DNA from: Parvularculaceae bacterium
GTDB taxonomy: Bacteria; Pseudomonadota; Alphaproteobacteria; Caulobacterales; Parvularculaceae
Assembly: GCA_013389105.1 (NCBI GenBank)
Contig: JACADZ010000004.1
Span: forward strand, 62,001-126,000
Direction: 5' to 3'
DNA: 64,000 nt
Made by a program: the position numbers and the translations under genes. Below are positions 17,194-25,435 of the stretch, in pieces. Below the pieces are notes generated by a model. The model did not search any database. It was not told the DNA's origin and worked only from the letters and a program-made list of their open reading frames with translations. Within the stretch, counting starts at the first letter, position 1. Each line of letters begins with the position of its first letter.

Positions 17194-18309
17194 ATGAAAC
17201 GCAGAAAATTTCTCGCCGGGGGCGCGATCGGCGCCGCCGCGCTCGCGGGCTGCGATTGCGGCGCGCCGCCGGCGGCCGGAACCACGTCCGCCGTGGGCGC
17301 GCTCCAGCGGCGCGAGTTCAAGATGGTGACGACGTGGCCAAAGGACTTCCCTGGTCTCGGCGGAGCCGCTGAACGGGTGGCGAAATTCATCGGCGAATTG
17401 AGCGGCGGCGCCATGTCCGTGCGCGTCTTCGCCGCTGGCGAACTGGTCGGCGCCTTCGAGGCGTTCGATGCGGTTGCGAGCGGCGCCGCCGATTTTTATC
17501 ATGGGGCGGAGTATTACTGGGTCGGAAAGTCGAAGGCCTATCCCTTCTTCACGGCCGTGCCGTTCGGCATGACCGCGACCGAGATCATGGCCTGGACCGA
17601 GTTCGGCGGCGGCCAGGCGCTCTGGGATGAACTCGCGGCGCCCTTCAACATCAAGGCGTTCGCCGCCGGCAATACCGGGCATCAGATGGGCGGCTGGTTC
17701 AAGAAGCCGATTACGTCGCTGGAGGATCTGCGCGGACGCAAGATCCGCATGCCAGGCGCCGGCGGCGAGGTTCTGCGGCGCATCGGGGCGTCGGCGGTCA
17801 ACATCCCGGGCGGCGAGATCTATTCGGCGCTCCAATCGGGCGCGATCGACGGCACCGAATGGGTCGGCCCGTGGAACGACCAGGCCTTCGGTTTCTATCG
17901 CGAAGCGAAATTCTATTACTGGCCGGGCTTTCACGAACCGGGCGCGCAGATCGCGCTCGGCGTCAATCTGAAAGTCTGGACCGGTTTTACCGAACAGGAG
18001 AAGGCCATCGTGCGCGCAGCCTGCCGCGAGGCGAACCAGCTCTCGCTCGCCGAATACGGCCATTACAACGCAGTCGCGCTCGAGCAGCTGGTGAAGGACC
18101 ACGGCGTTGAATTGCGCCAGATGCCCGACGATGTGATGGCCGCGATCGCGCGCGAGTCGAAAGCCGTGCTCGAGGAGATCGCCGCGACCGACGACATCTC
18201 GCGGCGAATCTTCGAGAGCTACAAGACCTCGCTTCAGCGCTCGCAGGCCTGGGGCCGGATCTCCGACGAGGCCTTCATGGCGGCGCGCCGCCAGGTGTTT
18301 TCGCTGTGA
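17194..18309 (+). CDS. TRAP transporter solute receptor, 2-oxo-acid (TakP-like) type
   Basis: Periplasmic solute receptor of a tripartite ATP-independent transporter (371 aa). The N-terminus combines a twin-Arg stretch (MKRRKFLAGG) with a lipobox-like LAGC, so Tat export and lipidation are both possible. The ligand-cleft region (GRKIRMPGAGGEVLRRIGA; GAIDGTEWVGPWNDQAFGFY; ALGVNLKVW) resembles TakP and the lactate receptor TTHA0766, which bind 2-oxo or 2-hydroxy acids, often with a cation. It is followed after 7 bp by the small permease gene. Confidence 0.87.
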   Translation: MKRRKFLAGGAIGAAALAGCDCGAPPAAGTTSAVGALQRREFKMVTTWPKDFPGLGGAAERVAKFIGELSGGAMSVRVFAAGELVGAFEAFDAVASGAADFYHGAEYYWVGKSKAYPFFTAVPFGMTATEIMAWTEFGGGQALWDELAAPFNIKAFAAGNTGHQMGGWFKKPITSLEDLRGRKIRMPGAGGEVLRRIGASAVNIPGGEIYSALQSGAIDGTEWVGPWNDQAFGFYREAKFYYWPGFHEPGAQIALGVNLKVWTGFTEQEKAIVRAACREANQLSLAEYGHYNAVALEQLVKDHGVELRQMPDDVMAAIARESKAVLEEIAATDDISRRIFESYKTSLQRSQAWGRISDEAFMAARRQVFSL

Positions 18310-18316
18310 CGGCCGC

Positions 18317-19099
18317 ATGCTGACCGCCATCGGCGATCTCCTCAATTGGGCTGTCGCGGGAATCGTCTTTCCGCTGATGTTCCTGCCGCTCGCCGCCTTC
18401 GCCCCGGGTCGCCGGCCGCTCGCCGGAACGGCGGTCTTCGCGCTGATGGCGCTCGCGGCGGCCGCCTCGGGCGCCCTGTTCGCGACGCTTGCGCCGCGCT
18501 TGGGGGTTGAAGATATTGAGATGAGGGGCGGGGTTTTCGCCGGCGCGCTCGCCGCCCTCGCCGTTCTCGTCGCATTGCTCGGCGGCCCGAGGAAGGCCGC
18601 GGCTCTGCTCGCCGCAACCTTCGAGACGATCGCGCGCGGCGCCGGGCGCCTCGTCATGTGGCTCACCCTCGCCATGGCGCTGGTCCAGTTCGGCATCGTG
18701 ATCTTGCGTTACGTCTTCGGGATCAATTCGATCTTCATGCAGGAATCCGTCACCTACATGCACGGCGCGGTGTTTCTGCTCGCCGCCGGCTACGCGCTTC
18801 TCACCGACGATCACGTGCGCGTCGACATTTTCTACCGGACCGCGTCGCCGAGGCGCAAAGCGATGGTGAACCTCGCCGGAGCGTATGTCTTCCTGTTCCC
18901 GGCGGTTCTCGTCGCGCTGTGGACGTCGAGCGAATATGTCGGCCACTCGTGGAGCGTGCGCGAGGGCTCGGCGGAGCAGTCGGGAATCGCCGGGGTCTAC
19001 CTCTTGAAGTCGCTCATTCCGGCGTTCGCGATCCTTCTGGCGATGGCCGGCTTCGCCGCCGCGACGCGCGCAGGCCAAACGCTGCGCGGGGAGCGCTGA
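18317..19099 (+). CDS. TRAP transporter small permease (DctQ type)
   Basis: 260 aa, longer than typical DctQ because an N-terminal part with about three hydrophobic helices (1-95) precedes the DctQ core of four helices (about 110-255; GAVFLLAAGYALLTDDHVRV is the family signature, followed by VDIFYRTASPRRKAMVNLAG). The extended form is common in TakQ-like systems. It sits between the receptor and the large permease with 7-bp and 5-bp gaps. Confidence 0.86.
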   Translation: MLTAIGDLLNWAVAGIVFPLMFLPLAAFAPGRRPLAGTAVFALMALAAAASGALFATLAPRLGVEDIEMRGGVFAGALAALAVLVALLGGPRKAAALLAATFETIARGAGRLVMWLTLAMALVQFGIVILRYVFGINSIFMQESVTYMHGAVFLLAAGYALLTDDHVRVDIFYRTASPRRKAMVNLAGAYVFLFPAVLVALWTSSEYVGHSWSVREGSAEQSGIAGVYLLKSLIPAFAILLAMAGFAAATRAGQTLRGER

Positions 19100-19104
19100 C
19101 GCCG

Positions 19105-20730
19105 ATGGACAGCCTCTTCGGCGAAGTCGGGGTCTGCGCCTGCGCGGTCGCGCCCTATCTCGACCTCTTTATGGTCGTTGCGCTCTGCGCGCTGCTGATG
19201 GCGGGATTCCCGGTCGCCTTCAGCCTCGCAGGAACCGCGCTGATCTTCGCAGTCATCGGGCTCGCCCTGGGCGTATTCGATCTTTCCTACATTCTCCCCT
19301 TCCCGCAGCGGATCTTCGGGGCGGTCACGAATACGAGCCTCATCGCCGTTCCGATGTTCGTGCTGATGGGCGTCATCCTTGAGAAATCGAAGATCGCCGA
19401 GGAACTGCTCGACGAAATGGCGAAGCTGTTCGGGTCGCTCCCCGGCGGGCTCGGCGTGTCGGTGACGCTGGTCGGGGCTCTGCTCGCCGCCTCGACCGGC
19501 ATTGTCGGCGCGACCGTCGTCACCATGGGATTGCTCAGCCTGCCGACCATGCTGCGGCGCGGGTACGATCCCGCCTTCGCCTCGGGGTCGATCGCGGCCG
19601 CCGGCACGCTCGGGCAGATCATTCCGCCCTCGGTCGTTCTCATCTTGCTCGGCGACGTCATCTCGAACGCCTATCAGAAGGCGCAGCTGGAACGCGGCGT
19701 GTTCGCGCCCGAGACGGTGTCGGTCGGGGATCTGTTCGCCGGGGCGCTGATCCCGGGGCTCATGCTGGTCGCACTCTATCTCGCCTATCAGCTTTGCGTG
19801 GCGTTCCTCGCGCCCCGCAAGGCGCCCGCGATACCGGCAGCCGAACTCGGCAGCCGCGCCGAAGTCTGGCGCGCGGCGATGAGGACGCTTCCCGCTCCGG
19901 TGCTGCTGATCGTCGCCGTGCTCGGGTCGATCCTCGCGGGGGTCGCGACGCCGACCGAGGCGGCGAGCGTCGGCGCCATCGGCGCGCTCCTCATCGCCGG
20001 CATCCGCCTCGCGCCAAAAAGGGGTCTCCTTTCGGCCCGCTTCTTCATCCTGCTGTCGGCCGCCGCCATCGTCGCGCTGCTCGCCCTCAACAGTCTCGTC
20101 GATCTGCGCCTCGGCCGCGAGGCGCCGTCGAACGCGGACCAGATCGCGGTCCTCGCGGCCTTCGCGCTGTGCGCGGCGATTCCCGTCGGACTAATCACGA
20201 GCCTTGATCTGCTGAGACGCGAGAAGGCGCTCGCCTCGGTCGTCGATCAGACAACGCGGGTGACGACCATGGTGTTCACAATCCTCATCGGCGCGGCGCT
20301 TTTCTCGCTGGTCTTCCGTGGGCTCGGCGGCGACGAGATGATCGAGGCGGCGCTCGAAGCGCTTCCCGGCGGCGCCTTCGGCGCGATGCTCGGGGTCATG
20401 GCCGTCATGTTCCTGCTCGGGTTCTTCCTCGATTTCATCGAGATCACCTTCGTGGTCGTACCGCTGGTGGCGCCGGCGTTGCTCGCCCTCGGATTGGACC
20501 CCGTCTGGCTCGGCGTCATGATGGCGGTGAACCTCCAGACCTCGTTCCTGACGCCGCCCTTCGGCTTCGCCCTCTTCTATCTCCGCGGCGTCGCGCCGGC
20601 CTCGGTGACGACAGGCCAGATCTATCGGGGCGCCGTCCCGTTCATCGTCCTGCAACTGGTCGCCCTCGCTCTCCTGGCGGCGTTCCCGCCGCTCGCGACA
20701 TGGCTGCCAGACCAGGTCTACAAAGACTGA
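19105..20730 (+). CDS. TRAP transporter large permease (DctM type)
   Basis: Transport-forming subunit, 541 aa from the ATG at 19105, 5 bp after the small-permease stop; the open frame extends upstream inside that gene but lacks homology there. It has about 12 or more hydrophobic helices with the family motifs VPMFVLMGVILEKSKIAEEL, GATVVTMGLLSLPTMLRRGY and GQIIPPSVVLILLGD, and a C-terminal repeat with LQTSFLTPPFGFALFYLRG. An expanded central loop with extra helices (about 250-370) fits the long DctM form found with TakP-like receptors. Confidence 0.9.
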   Translation: MDSLFGEVGVCACAVAPYLDLFMVVALCALLMAGFPVAFSLAGTALIFAVIGLALGVFDLSYILPFPQRIFGAVTNTSLIAVPMFVLMGVILEKSKIAEELLDEMAKLFGSLPGGLGVSVTLVGALLAASTGIVGATVVTMGLLSLPTMLRRGYDPAFASGSIAAAGTLGQIIPPSVVLILLGDVISNAYQKAQLERGVFAPETVSVGDLFAGALIPGLMLVALYLAYQLCVAFLAPRKAPAIPAAELGSRAEVWRAAMRTLPAPVLLIVAVLGSILAGVATPTEAASVGAIGALLIAGIRLAPKRGLLSARFFILLSAAAIVALLALNSLVDLRLGREAPSNADQIAVLAAFALCAAIPVGLITSLDLLRREKALASVVDQTTRVTTMVFTILIGAALFSLVFRGLGGDEMIEAALEALPGGAFGAMLGVMAVMFLLGFFLDFIEITFVVVPLVAPALLALGLDPVWLGVMMAVNLQTSFLTPPFGFALFYLRGVAPASVTTGQIYRGAVPFIVLQLVALALLAAFPPLATWLPDQVYKD

Positions 20731-20797
20731 CCTCGCCGTCGGCCGCCACAAGGGCGATCCAGGATGACAGTCCGGGCGTAGAGTGTATGGTTGCGCC

Positions 20798-21010
20798 ATG
20801 GACAAGCTCGTTTTCTTCCTCATCCCGATCGCGCTCGCGACGACCGCAATCATTCTTGGCGTCGGCATCTATTCGCTGGGCCGGGGCGGCGCCTTCGCCG
20901 CAAAGAACTCGAACAAACTGATGCGGATGCGCGTCGCGGCCCAGGCGGTCGCGATCGGGCTGATGCTGGTCTTCCTGTTGCTCGTCGGACGCGGTCCCGG
21001 GGCCAACTGA
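20798..21010 (+). CDS. Twin transmembrane protein
   Basis: 70 aa with two hydrophobic helices (about 4-26 and 46-63) separated by a polar loop containing NSNKLMRMRVAAQAVAIGL. This is the pattern of the small 'twin transmembrane' family common in alphaproteobacteria; its function is unknown. It lies 67 bp after the TRAP large permease and 41 bp before the phosphatase gene. Confidence 0.75.
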   Translation: MDKLVFFLIPIALATTAIILGVGIYSLGRGGAFAAKNSNKLMRMRVAAQAVAIGLMLVFLLLVGRGPGAN

Positions 21011-21051
21011 CGGCGACTGGCCCGTCGAGGCGCCGCGTCCATATTCCACCC

Positions 21052-21726
21052 ATGAGCGACCTCTCCGACTGCTGCGTGCTGTTCGATCTCGACGGCACCC
21101 TGATCGACACGGCCGGCGACCTCGCCGCCGCCATGAACCATGCGCTGATGAAGGCCGGACGGCGCGCCGTTCCGCCCGAGCGCGTGCGCGCGCTGGTCGG
21201 CCACGGCGCGCGGGCGATGCTGGTGCGCGGGTTCCAGGAAACCGGCGGCGAGGTTTCGGCGACCGAGATGGACGCCCATGTCGAGACATTTCTCGATTAC
21301 TACCTCGCGCATATCGCCGACCGCTCGCGCCCCTTCCCGCTCGTTGTCGACGCAATTGCTGAACTCGCCGGCGCGGGCGCGGCGATCGCCGTGTGCACCA
21401 ACAAGCGCGAGCGGCCTGCGCGTCTCCTCATCGATGCGCTCGGTCTCTCAGACCGCTTTGACGCGATTGTCGGCATGGACACGATCGGAATCGCCAAGCC
21501 GGATCCGGCGCCGGCGCTCCATTGCCTGAAACTCGCCGGGCGCCGACGCGGCGTCTTCATTGGCGACAGCGACACCGACATACGCACGGCGTCGGCGGCG
21601 GGGATGCCCTGCCTCGCCGCGACTTTCGGATACGGGCCGCTCACGCTCGCCGGGAACGCTTTCGCGGCCTTTCATTCCTATTCAGGAGTGCCCGCTCTGG
21701 TGCGCCAGGCCCTCGCCCTCGCTTAG
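21052..21726 (+). CDS. gph: HAD-family phosphatase, Gph (phosphoglycolate phosphatase) type
   Basis: 224-aa HAD hydrolase. Motif I is FDLDGTLIDT (about 9-18), motif II is VCTNK, the motif III Lys lies in GIAKPDPAP and motif IV is FIGDSDTDIRTA. Gph dephosphorylates 2-phosphoglycolate from DNA repair or oxygenase side reactions. A related sugar-phosphate phosphatase is possible, since the subfamily is hard to separate by eye. The start at 21052 is the first ATG with family-like sequence. Confidence 0.83.
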   Translation: MSDLSDCCVLFDLDGTLIDTAGDLAAAMNHALMKAGRRAVPPERVRALVGHGARAMLVRGFQETGGEVSATEMDAHVETFLDYYLAHIADRSRPFPLVVDAIAELAGAGAAIAVCTNKRERPARLLIDALGLSDRFDAIVGMDTIGIAKPDPAPALHCLKLAGRRRGVFIGDSDTDIRTASAAGMPCLAATFGYGPLTLAGNAFAAFHSYSGVPALVRQALALA

Positions 21727-21829
21727 AGCCCCATCTGACGGGCGGCATCCGGCAAGCCGCCACGCGGCCGAACCGCCGCCAGCGTTGAGTGCGTTCCTCG
21801 CCGGTCCGCCGGCTTCGCGGTTATGACTT

Positions 21830-22030
21830 TCAGGCGGCGCTGGCGCCCATCGATCGGCGGGGCATGCCGTTCACCATGTCGCTGCGCAGATCGGTGCGGG
21901 CCGAACGCATGGTGGAGACGAAACCCTCGGGGCGCATGTCGACATCGACGTCGAACCCCTTCTTCCGCCAGTATTCCTTAATCCGCTGGGCTAGCCGGGC
22001 GGCGCCGGCATCAGTGCAATGGTCAGACAT
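21830..22030 (-). CDS. Small hypothetical protein
   Basis: 66 aa from the ATG at 22030 (another ATG lies one codon upstream). The sequence is soluble and charged (LAQRIKEYWRKKGFDVDVDM, then STMRSARTDLRSDMVNGMP). I recognise no domain. It begins 25 bp from a perfect 12-bp palindrome and is divergent from the XRE regulator across an AT-rich promoter region, so the two may be co-controlled. Confidence 0.65.
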   Translation of the reverse strand: MSDHCTDAGAARLAQRIKEYWRKKGFDVDVDMRPEGFVSTMRSARTDLRSDMVNGMPRRSMGASAA

Positions 22031-22055
22031 CAATCGCCTCGATCGTGTGGGAACG

Positions 22056-22067
22056 GTCGTTAACGAC
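22056..22067. promoter_or_regulatory. 12-bp palindrome GTCGTTAACGAC
   Basis: A perfect palindrome in the leader of the small minus-strand gene and inside the divergent region shared with the XRE regulator. It is a candidate operator. Confidence 0.4.
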
Positions 22068-22077
22068 TTCTTATTTT

Positions 22078-22223
22078 ATAAGCTTATCTAATTTTTTTCG
22101 GGCCGACAATAGCCATCGAAAACGGACGAGTTTACCCAATCGCCCTGTTATGCCGTCACATTTTTGCTGCAGCGCAAAACGATTGGAGGTCGCCCAGGCC
22201 AGGGCTTATAAGTTCCGCTTATA
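22078..22223. promoter_or_regulatory. Repeated GCTTAT elements before the XRE regulator
   Basis: Four GCTTAT/ATAAGC units lie in the regulator's upstream region: the palindrome ATAAGCTTAT at 22078-22087, and GCTTATA at 22204-22210 and again at 22217-22223. The last pair is 13 bp apart and ends 15 bp before the start codon, where a bound repressor would block initiation. The run of A/T between 22071 and 22100 also suits a promoter. Confidence 0.45.
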
Positions 22224-22238
22224 GAGGCGGAGGCTGTC

Positions 22239-22898
22239 ATGCCGGAACTCGAGCGCCTGCCTGTTCTAACCTCGATCGGCGAGCGCATCCGGCAGGCGCG
22301 CAAGGCCAAGGGACTGAACCAGGCTGAACTGGCGCTCCGCCTCGGGGTCTCGCAGCCGACGGTCGCCAACTGGGAGGCGGGAGTCCACGACCCCCGCCGC
22401 CTGATGCTCGCCAAGCTCGCCGAGGCGCTCGGGACGTCGCTGGAATACCTGGCCCAGGGCGCCCGCTCGCAGATCGAGCGCGACAAGACCGCGGGCGCCG
22501 CCTATCTGCGCCGCGCCATCCGTCACGCGCCCGTCATCAGCTTCGCCGACGCCGTCCGGATGCTCGACGACCCGCTCGCGGACCCGCACGCCGTCGCCGA
22601 GGACTATATTCCGGTGACGACCAACGCCGAGCGGGTCTTCGCGCTCTTTCTCGACGACGAAGCCGTCGATCTCGCCTTTCCGAAAGACACGCTCGTCGTC
22701 ATCGACTACGCCGACCGCCATCCGGCCGACGGCGCCTTCTGCCTCGCCGCGCCGCACCGGCAGGCGATCCTCAGGCGCTGGCGGGAGAGCCCTGCGCGTC
22801 TCGAACCGCATTCAAGCAACCCGGCGCATCGCCCCCTCGCGGTTGTCGGCGATCCGCGCATCATCGGGTGCGCGCGGGTCTCGATCCGCGTGCACTGA
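22239..22898 (+). CDS. XRE-family repressor with degenerate S24-like domain
   Basis: 219 aa. The N-terminal helix-turn-helix of the Cro/CI type spans about 10-65 (GLNQAELALRLGVSQPTVAN). The C-terminal half follows the LexA/CI peptidase S24 fold (FPKDTLVVIDYADRHPADGA). The position of the catalytic Ser reads LDDEAVDLAF with no Ser, and the Lys position reads ILRRWRE, so RecA-stimulated self-cleavage seems lost. GGCGGAGG precedes the start. It is likely a stable repressor acting on nearby GCTTAT sites; its targets are unknown. Confidence 0.8.
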   Translation: MPELERLPVLTSIGERIRQARKAKGLNQAELALRLGVSQPTVANWEAGVHDPRRLMLAKLAEALGTSLEYLAQGARSQIERDKTAGAAYLRRAIRHAPVISFADAVRMLDDPLADPHAVAEDYIPVTTNAERVFALFLDDEAVDLAFPKDTLVVIDYADRHPADGAFCLAAPHRQAILRRWRESPARLEPHSSNPAHRPLAVVGDPRIIGCARVSIRVH

Positions 22899-22910
22899 CC
22901 CCAAGGGCCG

Positions 22911-24272
22911 TCACGCGCATTTTTCACGCATCAGCACGAGTTCCTCGGCGGCGGTCGGGTGAAGGGCGATGGTTTCGTCGAACTGTCGCTTGGTCACGCC
23001 CATTTTGACCGCGATGGCGAGGCACTGAATCATCTCGGGCGCGTCCTCGCCGATGATGTGGACGCCGAGCACGCGGTCGCTGTCGCCGTCGACGACCAGC
23101 TTCATCAGCATGCGCTCCGCCGAGCCGGAGAGCGAATGCTTCATCGGACGGAAATCCGCACGGTAGATATCGACTTTCGCGGCGCGGGCGCGCGCCTGCG
23201 CCTCGGTGAGCCCGACCGTCCCGATCGGCGGCTGCGAGAAGACCGCGGTCGGCACGTTCTCGTAATCGACCCGGGTCGGATTGTTGCGGAAGGCGGTCTC
23301 GAAATAGGCAGCGCCCTCGCGGATGGCGATCGGCGTCAGAGCGATCCGGCCCGTCACGTCGCCGACGGCGTGGATGTGGTCGACCGAGGTCTTGGACCAT
23401 GGGTCGACCGCGACCGCCCCGTCCGGCCGAAGCGCCACACCGGCCTTTTCCAGCCCCAGCCCTTCGGTGTTCGGGCGCCGGCCGACGGCCCAGAACACGA
23501 GATCCGATTCGAGCGTCTCGCCGGTCGAGAGCAGGACGCGGCGTCCTCCCCCGCCCGCGTCCTCGATCCGTGTAAAGACGGCCTTGCGGATGACCCGGAT
23601 TCCGCTGCGCTCCATCTCGGCGCGCGCCCTTGCGGCGATCTCGGAGTCGAACCCGCGCAGGATTTCGTCGCCGCGATAGACGAGCGTCACGTGAGACCCG
23701 AGGCCGCGGAAGACGCCCGCGAACTCGACCGCGATGTAGCCGCCCCCGGCGATCACGACATGCTCGGGCAGCCTTTCGAGATGGAAAGCCTCGATCGAGG
23801 TGACGCCAAGCTCATGGCCGAGGCAGGTCTCGTCGACGAACGGCCGGGCGCCGGCGGCGACCAGAATGCGTGCGGCGGTCGCGCGGCGCCCGTCGGCGAG
23901 CAGCCGCACCGTGTGAGCGTCCTCAAGAACCGCGCGGCTGTCGATGATTTCGGCGCCGGCAGCCCTCAGGTTCTTGATGTAAAGGCCGTTCAGGCGGTCG
24001 ATCTCGCGGTCCTTGTTGGCGATCAGCGTCTTCCAGTCGAAAGATGCTCCCGTGACCCGCCAGCCGAAACCCTCGGACTCGCGGAAGGCGCGGCTGAACT
24101 CGCTCGCATAGACGAGAAGCTTCTTCGGCACGCAGCCGCGGATGACGCAGGTTCCGCCGACGCGGTGCTCCTCGGCGACAGCGACGCGAGCGCCCGAGGC
24201 CGCCGCCAGTCGCGCCGCCCGCACCCCGCCTGAACCGGCGCCGATGACGAAGAGATCGTAGTCGCAGATCAT
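22911..24272 (-). CDS. gor: Glutathione-disulfide reductase
   Basis: FAD/NADPH-dependent reductase that regenerates glutathione (453 aa). The FAD-binding GAGSGGVRAAR is at the N-terminus, followed by the redox-active disulfide GGTCVIRGCVPKK (CxxxxC), the NADPH-binding GGGYIAVEFAG and the C-terminal dimer motif HPTAAEELV carrying the catalytic His. The start at 24272 overlaps the upstream gene by 4 nt (ATGA), so the two are coupled. A longer open frame reaching into that gene is not coding. Confidence 0.92.
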   Translation of the reverse strand: MICDYDLFVIGAGSGGVRAARLAAASGARVAVAEEHRVGGTCVIRGCVPKKLLVYASEFSRAFRESEGFGWRVTGASFDWKTLIANKDREIDRLNGLYIKNLRAAGAEIIDSRAVLEDAHTVRLLADGRRATAARILVAAGARPFVDETCLGHELGVTSIEAFHLERLPEHVVIAGGGYIAVEFAGVFRGLGSHVTLVYRGDEILRGFDSEIAARARAEMERSGIRVIRKAVFTRIEDAGGGGRRVLLSTGETLESDLVFWAVGRRPNTEGLGLEKAGVALRPDGAVAVDPWSKTSVDHIHAVGDVTGRIALTPIAIREGAAYFETAFRNNPTRVDYENVPTAVFSQPPIGTVGLTEAQARARAAKVDIYRADFRPMKHSLSGSAERMLMKLVVDGDSDRVLGVHIIGEDAPEMIQCLAIAVKMGVTKRQFDETIALHPTAAEELVLMREKCA

Positions 24273-24805
24273 GGACCGCCTCCGGCTTTTGTCTCTCGAT
24301 TGGGCAGGAAGCCGATGCCGGTGCTGAAGCGCTGGTCCTCGAATTCGAGAATCTCGAGCTGGAACGTGTCGAGAAACTCCTTTTGCAGCGCACGGAACAC
24401 CGGTTCGAGCCTGTCGTCGAAATCGAGCGGCACGCGCAGTTCCGGCTGGGCCCCGACGAAAACGGCGAAATGATCGCCGGCGATCTCCGCCGACAGCACC
24501 GTCCGCAGCCACAGCGCGCCGGAATCCTCGAGGTTGCCGACGATCAGCGAGATCCCGACGCGCACCGGCTCGAGCACGATGACGTCACGGCCGTAAAAGC
24601 TGAACGCCTTCTCGCCGTAGGGCTCGCGCGGATCGAACGGCCCGGCGGCGGGCACGCCGGCGACCTTGCCGCGCTCGCAGCCGAGATAGAGGTGAAAGCC
24701 GTCAATCACCGCCTCGGCCAACGAGCGCGACTTCAGGAGATTCTGGAACGCCGCCGCGCCATAGTCGCGAATGGCGTCCTTGATCTCCTCATAAGGCGTC
24801 GGCAT
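24269..24805 (-). CDS. Hypothetical protein, coupled to gor
   Basis: 178 aa from the ATG at 24805 (one 7 codons upstream is also possible). No signal peptide or membrane segment. Family not recognised. It reads as a soluble mixed alpha/beta protein (YEEIKDAIRDYGAAAFQNLL; DVIVLEPVRVGISLIVGNLE; FDDRLEPVFRALQKEFLDTF). Its stop overlaps the start of gor by 4 nt, which suggests a link to redox homeostasis, but that is inference from position only. Confidence 0.7.
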   Translation of the reverse strand: MPTPYEEIKDAIRDYGAAAFQNLLKSRSLAEAVIDGFHLYLGCERGKVAGVPAAGPFDPREPYGEKAFSFYGRDVIVLEPVRVGISLIVGNLEDSGALWLRTVLSAEIAGDHFAVFVGAQPELRVPLDFDDRLEPVFRALQKEFLDTFQLEILEFEDQRFSTGIGFLPNRETKAGGGP

Positions 24806-24871
24806 GGGGGCTCCCGGGCGTCGCACTCTAGCGAGGCATAGCGAATGATCGTCGAAAAATCGCCGGAAGAA

Positions 24872-24946
24872 TGGTGGGCGCGACAGGGATTGAACCTGTG
24901 ACCCCTACGGTGTGAACGTAGTGCTCTCCCGCTGAGCTACGCGCCC
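24872..24946 (-). tRNA. tRNA-Val (anticodon CAC)
   Basis: Complete cloverleaf on the minus strand: acceptor GGGCGCG pairs with CGCGCCC, D-arm TAGCTCAGCGGGAGAGC, anticodon stem CTACG/CGTAG with loop TTCACAC (anticodon CAC, decoding GUG), T-arm with GGTTCAATCC, and encoded CCA at 24872-24874. Confidence 0.95.
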
Positions 24947-25087
24947 TTCAAGGGCGCAACTCATAGCCCCGCGGGGCGCGGCGTCAATCCCGTCCGCCCC
25001 AGACCGGCGGTTCGCTTGCCGCTCCAATTTGCTCTTGGTCGCTCCGGGTTTCGAAAAACCGGTGATCCCAAGTCTTCGCCCGGCGCT

Positions 25088-25372
25088 TTAATCGCGCAGG
25101 CAGACCTCTCCGCCGACCGGGCCGAGCCCGACGGGAACCGGCACGTCGGTCAACGAGTACTCGGTGTTGAGGACGAGAATCGGGGTTCCGCGGAGCTCGA
25201 TCTCCCGCGCCGCAATCGCAAGCGACTAGAGGCGGGCCTGCCGCTCCAGGCGGCGGTAGCCGTCGAAACCCGCCCCGCCGGCGAGGCAGAGCATCGGAAA
25301 AAGCAATGCGAACAGGAGCGCGACATTCCCGCCGCGGTTGCCCAATAATTTCGATGGCGACAACGCAGCCAT
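25088..25372 (-). pseudogene. Broken TadE/TadG-like pilus-assembly gene
   Basis: From an ATG at 25372 the frame gives a typical Flp-pilus TadG-like N-terminus: a basic head (SKLLGNRGGNVALLFALLFP) and one hydrophobic helix (ALLFPMLCLAGGAGFDGY), then a TAG at 25226-25228 just where the Ala-rich first helix should continue. The same frame resumes for 45 codons (SLAIAAREIELRGTPILVL) to a TAA at 25088-25090. The large remainder of TadG is missing, so this is a truncated relic with an internal stop. No other tad gene is in the window. Confidence 0.6.
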
Positions 25373-25435
25373 GCAATTCCGCAGCTGATCCGATTTAATG
25401 GTCAGCTTACAGATTTAATTAATCTGATCATCGGG

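Noticed and set aside
16966..18696. A 576-codon minus-strand open frame
   Set aside because: Antisense to bpt and the TRAP receptor and small permease, which have clear homology.
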